In this document: positions 61,082 through 64,000 of the stretch, one piece after another
Position numbering within the stretch: position 1 is the first letter of the stretch
Layout of the letters: each line of letters starts with the position of its first letter
Assembly: GCA_947466075.1 (NCBI GenBank)
Contig: CANIBP010000034.1
Span: 1-64,000, forward strand
Source of the DNA: Verrucomicrobiaceae bacterium
Lineage (GTDB): Bacteria; Verrucomicrobiota; Verrucomicrobiia; Verrucomicrobiales; Verrucomicrobiaceae
Length of the DNA stretch: 64,000 nucleotides
Direction: 5' to 3'
Position numbers and translations under genes: made by a program
The notes under the pieces: model-generated
What the model was told of the DNA's origin: nothing
The model's input: only the letters and a program-made list of their open reading frames with translations
Databases searched by the model: none

Positions 61082-63862
61082 ATGTTAACTCCCGCTACGT
61101 TTTTATCAACACGCCAAATCCTCCTCGCTTCCGTGTCCCACATTCTCACTTCTTACCTCGTACTTCTCACCGTCTCCGCCTTCGGTGCCGATTTTCCGGT
61201 TCCTTACAACAGCGAACCCGGCAATCCCTCACCCATGCCGCCACAGGAGGCTTTGAAGGCTCTCAAACTGCCCGCTGGCTTCAAGGCCACGGTCTTTGCT
61301 GCTGAACCTGATGTGCAGAATCCTATCGGCATGGCTTGGGATGCGCGTGGTCGCATGTGGGTGGCGGAAAACTACACTTACGCTGAGCGCACGAAGCGTT
61401 TCGATCTCGGTTTGAAGGATCGTGTCATCATTCTTGAGGATAAAGATTGGGATGGAGTGGCCGAGACGCGCAAAGTGTTCACGGAAGACGTGCAGATGCT
61501 CACCAGCGTCGAAGTCGGTCGCGGCGGTGTGTGGCTCATGTGCCCGCCGCAGGTGCTGTTCATTCCTGATCGCAACAATGACGACATTCCTGATGGCGAA
61601 CCCGAAGTCGTGCTCGATGGCTTCACGGTTGCGAAGGACAACTACCACAACTTCGCCAACGGCTTGCGCTTTGGCCCTGATGGCTGGCTCTACGGTCGCT
61701 GCGGTCACTCTTGCCCCGGCAAGCTCGGCATTCCCGGCACGCCGGACGATCAGCGTGTGCCAATGAAAGGCGGCATCTGGCGTTATCACCCCGAGAAAAA
61801 GATCGTCGAGGTACTCACGCATGGCACCACCAACCCGTGGGGCCATGATTGGGATCAAAACGGCGAGATGTTCTTCATCAACACCGTCACTGGCCACCTC
61901 TGGCATCTCATCCATGGCGCTCATCTGGTGGACTCGAACACGATGAACCCGCTCATCTATGAAAAGCTCGATACCATCGCTGATCACTATCACTACGACC
62001 GCAAAGGCAACTGGGGCGATTCACGCGATGGCAAAGCGAACGCCTTTGGCGGTGGTCATGCCCACATCGGCATGATGATCTACCAGGCCGATCAATGGCC
62101 CGCAGAATATCGCAACAAGCTCTTTACGCTCAACATGCATGGCCGCCGCGCCAATGTGGAGCGACTGGAACGCAACGGCAGCGGCTACGTCGGCAAACAC
62201 GAGCCTGATGTCTTCCTCAGCGACGATCCCTGGTTCCGCGGCATCGAAATCAGCACTGGCCCCGATGGCAGCGGCTTCATCCTCGACTGGAGCGACACCG
62301 GCGAGTGCCATGAATCCACCGGCGTCCATCGCACCAGCGGCCGCATCTTCCGCATAAGCTACGGCGAGGCAAAGAAGCCCGAAAAGCCCTTCGCCTGGCG
62401 CAAACCATGGCCGAAGGCCGATATGAGTGGAGACGAACATCAACGTGCCCTCGCCATTCGCGAACTCGTTCAATTCTCACCCATCGACGCCATCACTGGC
62501 CCAAAATCACACGCAAAGTATCCCGAACTGGCCTTTGATCCCGCCAAGATGGCCGCGAGCGAAAAATCCGCGTTCGTCCGCCTCCAACTCGCTTCTGTGC
62601 TTCAGCGTCTACCACTCGAAAAACGGCCCGCGCTGGCCATCGCATTGCTTTCGCATGCTGAAGACGCCAACGACCCCTTTTTGTCGCACATGGTCTGGTA
62701 TGGCATTTCGCCACTGAAGGCCGATTCATTGCTCCAGATCGCGAAAAACTGTTCGTGGTCCAAAGTGACGCGTTGGATCGCCCGCAAGCTCGCAACCGAG
62801 CCAGAGGCCCTGAATCAACTTCTCGCGCTCAACTCCACCGAACCGGTTCTCGAAGGCATGAGCGATGCCTTCAAAGGCATCCGCAAGGCTCCAAAGCCCG
62901 CGAACTGGAATCAGGTCATCGCCACCTCCAAATCGCCAATCATCCGCGACCTCAGCATCCTCTTCGGCGATGGCCGCGCGCTCGATGACGTGAAGAAAAT
63001 CGCCCTTGATGCTAAAGCGGATCTTCCCGCTCGCGAAGCCGCACTCAAAACGCTCATCGAAGCCCGCCCGGATGATTTGCGCACGATTTGCACGCAACTC
63101 ATCGAGGTCCGCACGCTCAACACCACCGCTGCACGTGGCCTCGCTCTCTTTGACGATCCAGAGATCGGCAAACAGCTCGCCAAGAACTACCGCAAGTTCG
63201 CCACGAGCATCATCGACACCCTGGTCTCACGTCCCGCCTTCGCGAAGGCAATGCTCAGCGAAATGGCCGCCGGAAAAGTCCCGCGCGCGGACTTGAGCGC
63301 CTTCCACGCACGCCTGATTCGTTCCTTCAATGATGAAGCGCTCACCAAACAGCTCACCGAAGCATGGGGCGAGCTACGCGAGTCCGCCGCTGATAAAAAA
63401 CAGCTCATCGAGAAAGTGAAAGCTCAACTCACACCTGCCACGCTCGCCAAAGCCAACCTCAGCCAAGGCCGCGTGCTCTTCACCGCCGTCTGCAGTGCCT
63501 GCCACGTTATGTATGGCCAAGGTGGTAAGATTGGTCCCGATTTGACCGGCTCGGGTCGCGCCAACCTCGATTACTTGCTTGAAAACATCGCCGATCCCAG
63601 TGGCGTGGTCAGCGCCGACTTCCGCATGAGCCTTCTCACACTCAAAGATGGTCGCAGTGTGAGTGGCATCATTGTAGAATCGAATGACCGCACCCTGACA
63701 CTCCGCACCGTGACTGAAGTCTTGACCCTCGAACGCACAGAGATCGTCAAGCAAGAGACCTCGCCGATGTCCATGATGCCCGAAGGCCTGCTCCTTGCCC
63801 TTCAGCCCGACATGGTGCGTGATCTCATCGCCTACCTCATGCATCCCGTGCAGGTCAAGTAG
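61082..63862 (+). CDS. PVC-type membrane-bound dehydrogenase with cytochrome c domain
   Basis: A 926-residue secreted protein. The signal region ends near SAFGADF; the ATG at 61082 is six bases from a divergent gene, and a GTG at 61133 is an alternative start. Residues about 50-440 form the PVC dehydrogenase propeller (GMAWDARGRMWVAENYTYAE, DRVIILEDKDWDG). A helical HEAT-like part (about 460-780) and the heme domain C804SACH808 with GPDLTGSGRANLDYLL follow, ending in MPEGLLLALQPDMVRDLI. Architecture equals the middle and end of the 1794-residue fusion without the ceramidase and jelly-roll head. Substrate is unknown. Confidence 0.92.
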   Translation: MLTPATFLSTRQILLASVSHILTSYLVLLTVSAFGADFPVPYNSEPGNPSPMPPQEALKALKLPAGFKATVFAAEPDVQNPIGMAWDARGRMWVAENYTYAERTKRFDLGLKDRVIILEDKDWDGVAETRKVFTEDVQMLTSVEVGRGGVWLMCPPQVLFIPDRNNDDIPDGEPEVVLDGFTVAKDNYHNFANGLRFGPDGWLYGRCGHSCPGKLGIPGTPDDQRVPMKGGIWRYHPEKKIVEVLTHGTTNPWGHDWDQNGEMFFINTVTGHLWHLIHGAHLVDSNTMNPLIYEKLDTIADHYHYDRKGNWGDSRDGKANAFGGGHAHIGMMIYQADQWPAEYRNKLFTLNMHGRRANVERLERNGSGYVGKHEPDVFLSDDPWFRGIEISTGPDGSGFILDWSDTGECHESTGVHRTSGRIFRISYGEAKKPEKPFAWRKPWPKADMSGDEHQRALAIRELVQFSPIDAITGPKSHAKYPELAFDPAKMAASEKSAFVRLQLASVLQRLPLEKRPALAIALLSHAEDANDPFLSHMVWYGISPLKADSLLQIAKNCSWSKVTRWIARKLATEPEALNQLLALNSTEPVLEGMSDAFKGIRKAPKPANWNQVIATSKSPIIRDLSILFGDGRALDDVKKIALDAKADLPAREAALKTLIEARPDDLRTICTQLIEVRTLNTTAARGLALFDDPEIGKQLAKNYRKFATSIIDTLVSRPAFAKAMLSEMAAGKVPRADLSAFHARLIRSFNDEALTKQLTEAWGELRESAADKKQLIEKVKAQLTPATLAKANLSQGRVLFTAVCSACHVMYGQGGKIGPDLTGSGRANLDYLLENIADPSGVVSADFRMSLLTLKDGRSVSGIIVESNDRTLTLRTVTEVLTLERTEIVKQETSPMSMMPEGLLLALQPDMVRDLIAYLMHPVQVK

Positions 63863-63879
63863 CCCACAATTGCGGGAGG

Positions 63880-63899
63880 AATTGAAACAAACTTCAATT
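63880..63899. other. Small hairpin after the dehydrogenase gene
   Basis: AATTGAA and TTCAATT pair around a six-base loop. There is no T-run, so termination is doubtful. Confidence 0.3.
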
Positions 63900-63932
63900 G
63901 GCGTCCGCGCTTACGCCTGCTGTATTTCCGCA

Positions 63933-64000
63933 ATGCCCCAAGGAACCCTTCTCATCACCGGCGGTGCCGGCTACATCGGCTCACACACCGTCCGTCATTT
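63933..64000 (+). CDS. galE: UDP-glucose 4-epimerase-like protein, 5' end
   Basis: The first 22 complete codons read MPQGTLLITGGAGYIGSHTV and so on, which is the TGGxGYIGSH NAD-binding start of GalE-type short-chain dehydrogenases. The gene runs off the window end, so the rest cannot be checked. GalE interconverts UDP-glucose and UDP-galactose; other extended SDR sugar epimerases share this motif. Confidence 0.65.
   Translation, partial: MPQGTLLITGGAGYIGSHTVRH

Overview
The window looks like a chromosomal segment of a Verrucomicrobiota bacterium, most likely of the Verrucomicrobiaceae/Prosthecobacter type (lineage is inference). The markers are Gram-negative envelope genes (bamA, an ompH/skp homologue, lpxD), an mreB-mreC-mreD-mrdA-rng cell-shape block, and the enlarged PVC-superphylum families DUF1549/DUF1553, DUF1501, PVC-type heme-binding dehydrogenases and DUF6807. 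No rRNA, tRNA, CRISPR array, prophage or complete insertion sequence was recognised. Coding density is very high and no gene-free stretch exceeds 300 bases.

Layout. 1-7162: end of a secreted propeller-type protein, then a DUF1549/1553 gene and a DUF1501 gene separated by a DUF1016 (PD-(D/E)XK) nuclease, then a secreted beta-helix protein. 7172-12859 (minus): ECF sigma and anti-sigma pair, a RecB/AddA-like helicase-nuclease and an EamA transporter. 13107-23418 (plus): bamA-skp-lpxD, trpB with a coupled methyltransferase, a periplasmic coiled-coil/TPR protein and a second propeller-type protein. 23421-31180 (minus): rng, mrdA, mreD, mreC, mreB and recF. 31272-37995: hisS and a 1794-residue secreted fusion of ceramidase-like, jelly-roll, PVC dehydrogenase, helical and cytochrome c parts. 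38051-43439: sugar isomerase and DUF6807 pair, sufE-like gene, rpsT, aldo/keto reductase, a small membrane-anchored protein and a metallo-beta-lactamase-fold hydrolase. 43608-49728: gltB and gltD with a possible sigma-54 promoter. 49914-58389: subtilisin-like exoprotein, M20 deacylase, diheme cytochrome c and a second DUF1501/DUF1549 pair. 58496-64000: two membrane proteins, a DUF433/DUF5615 toxin-antitoxin-like pair, another PVC cytochrome dehydrogenase and the start of a galE-like gene.

How the genes work together. Housekeeping blocks (outer-membrane biogenesis, rod shape, ammonia assimilation, translation) alternate with secreted accessory genes. The accessory proteins combine signal peptides or Tat signals, CxxCH motifs and polysaccharide- or lipid-active folds. 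This fits extracellular or periplasmic degradation and oxidation of complex polymers, which is an inference from family content.

The items most worth a second look are the five-part fusion protein and the palindromic repeat inserted in frame inside it, the nuclease gene embedded in a DUF1549/DUF1501 operon, the sigma-54-like site before gltB, the long-range stem between mreB and mreC, and the toxin-antitoxin-like pair only 6 bases from a divergent cytochrome gene. I saw no clear large undescribed system. Domain positions come from reading the translations; no database search was run.
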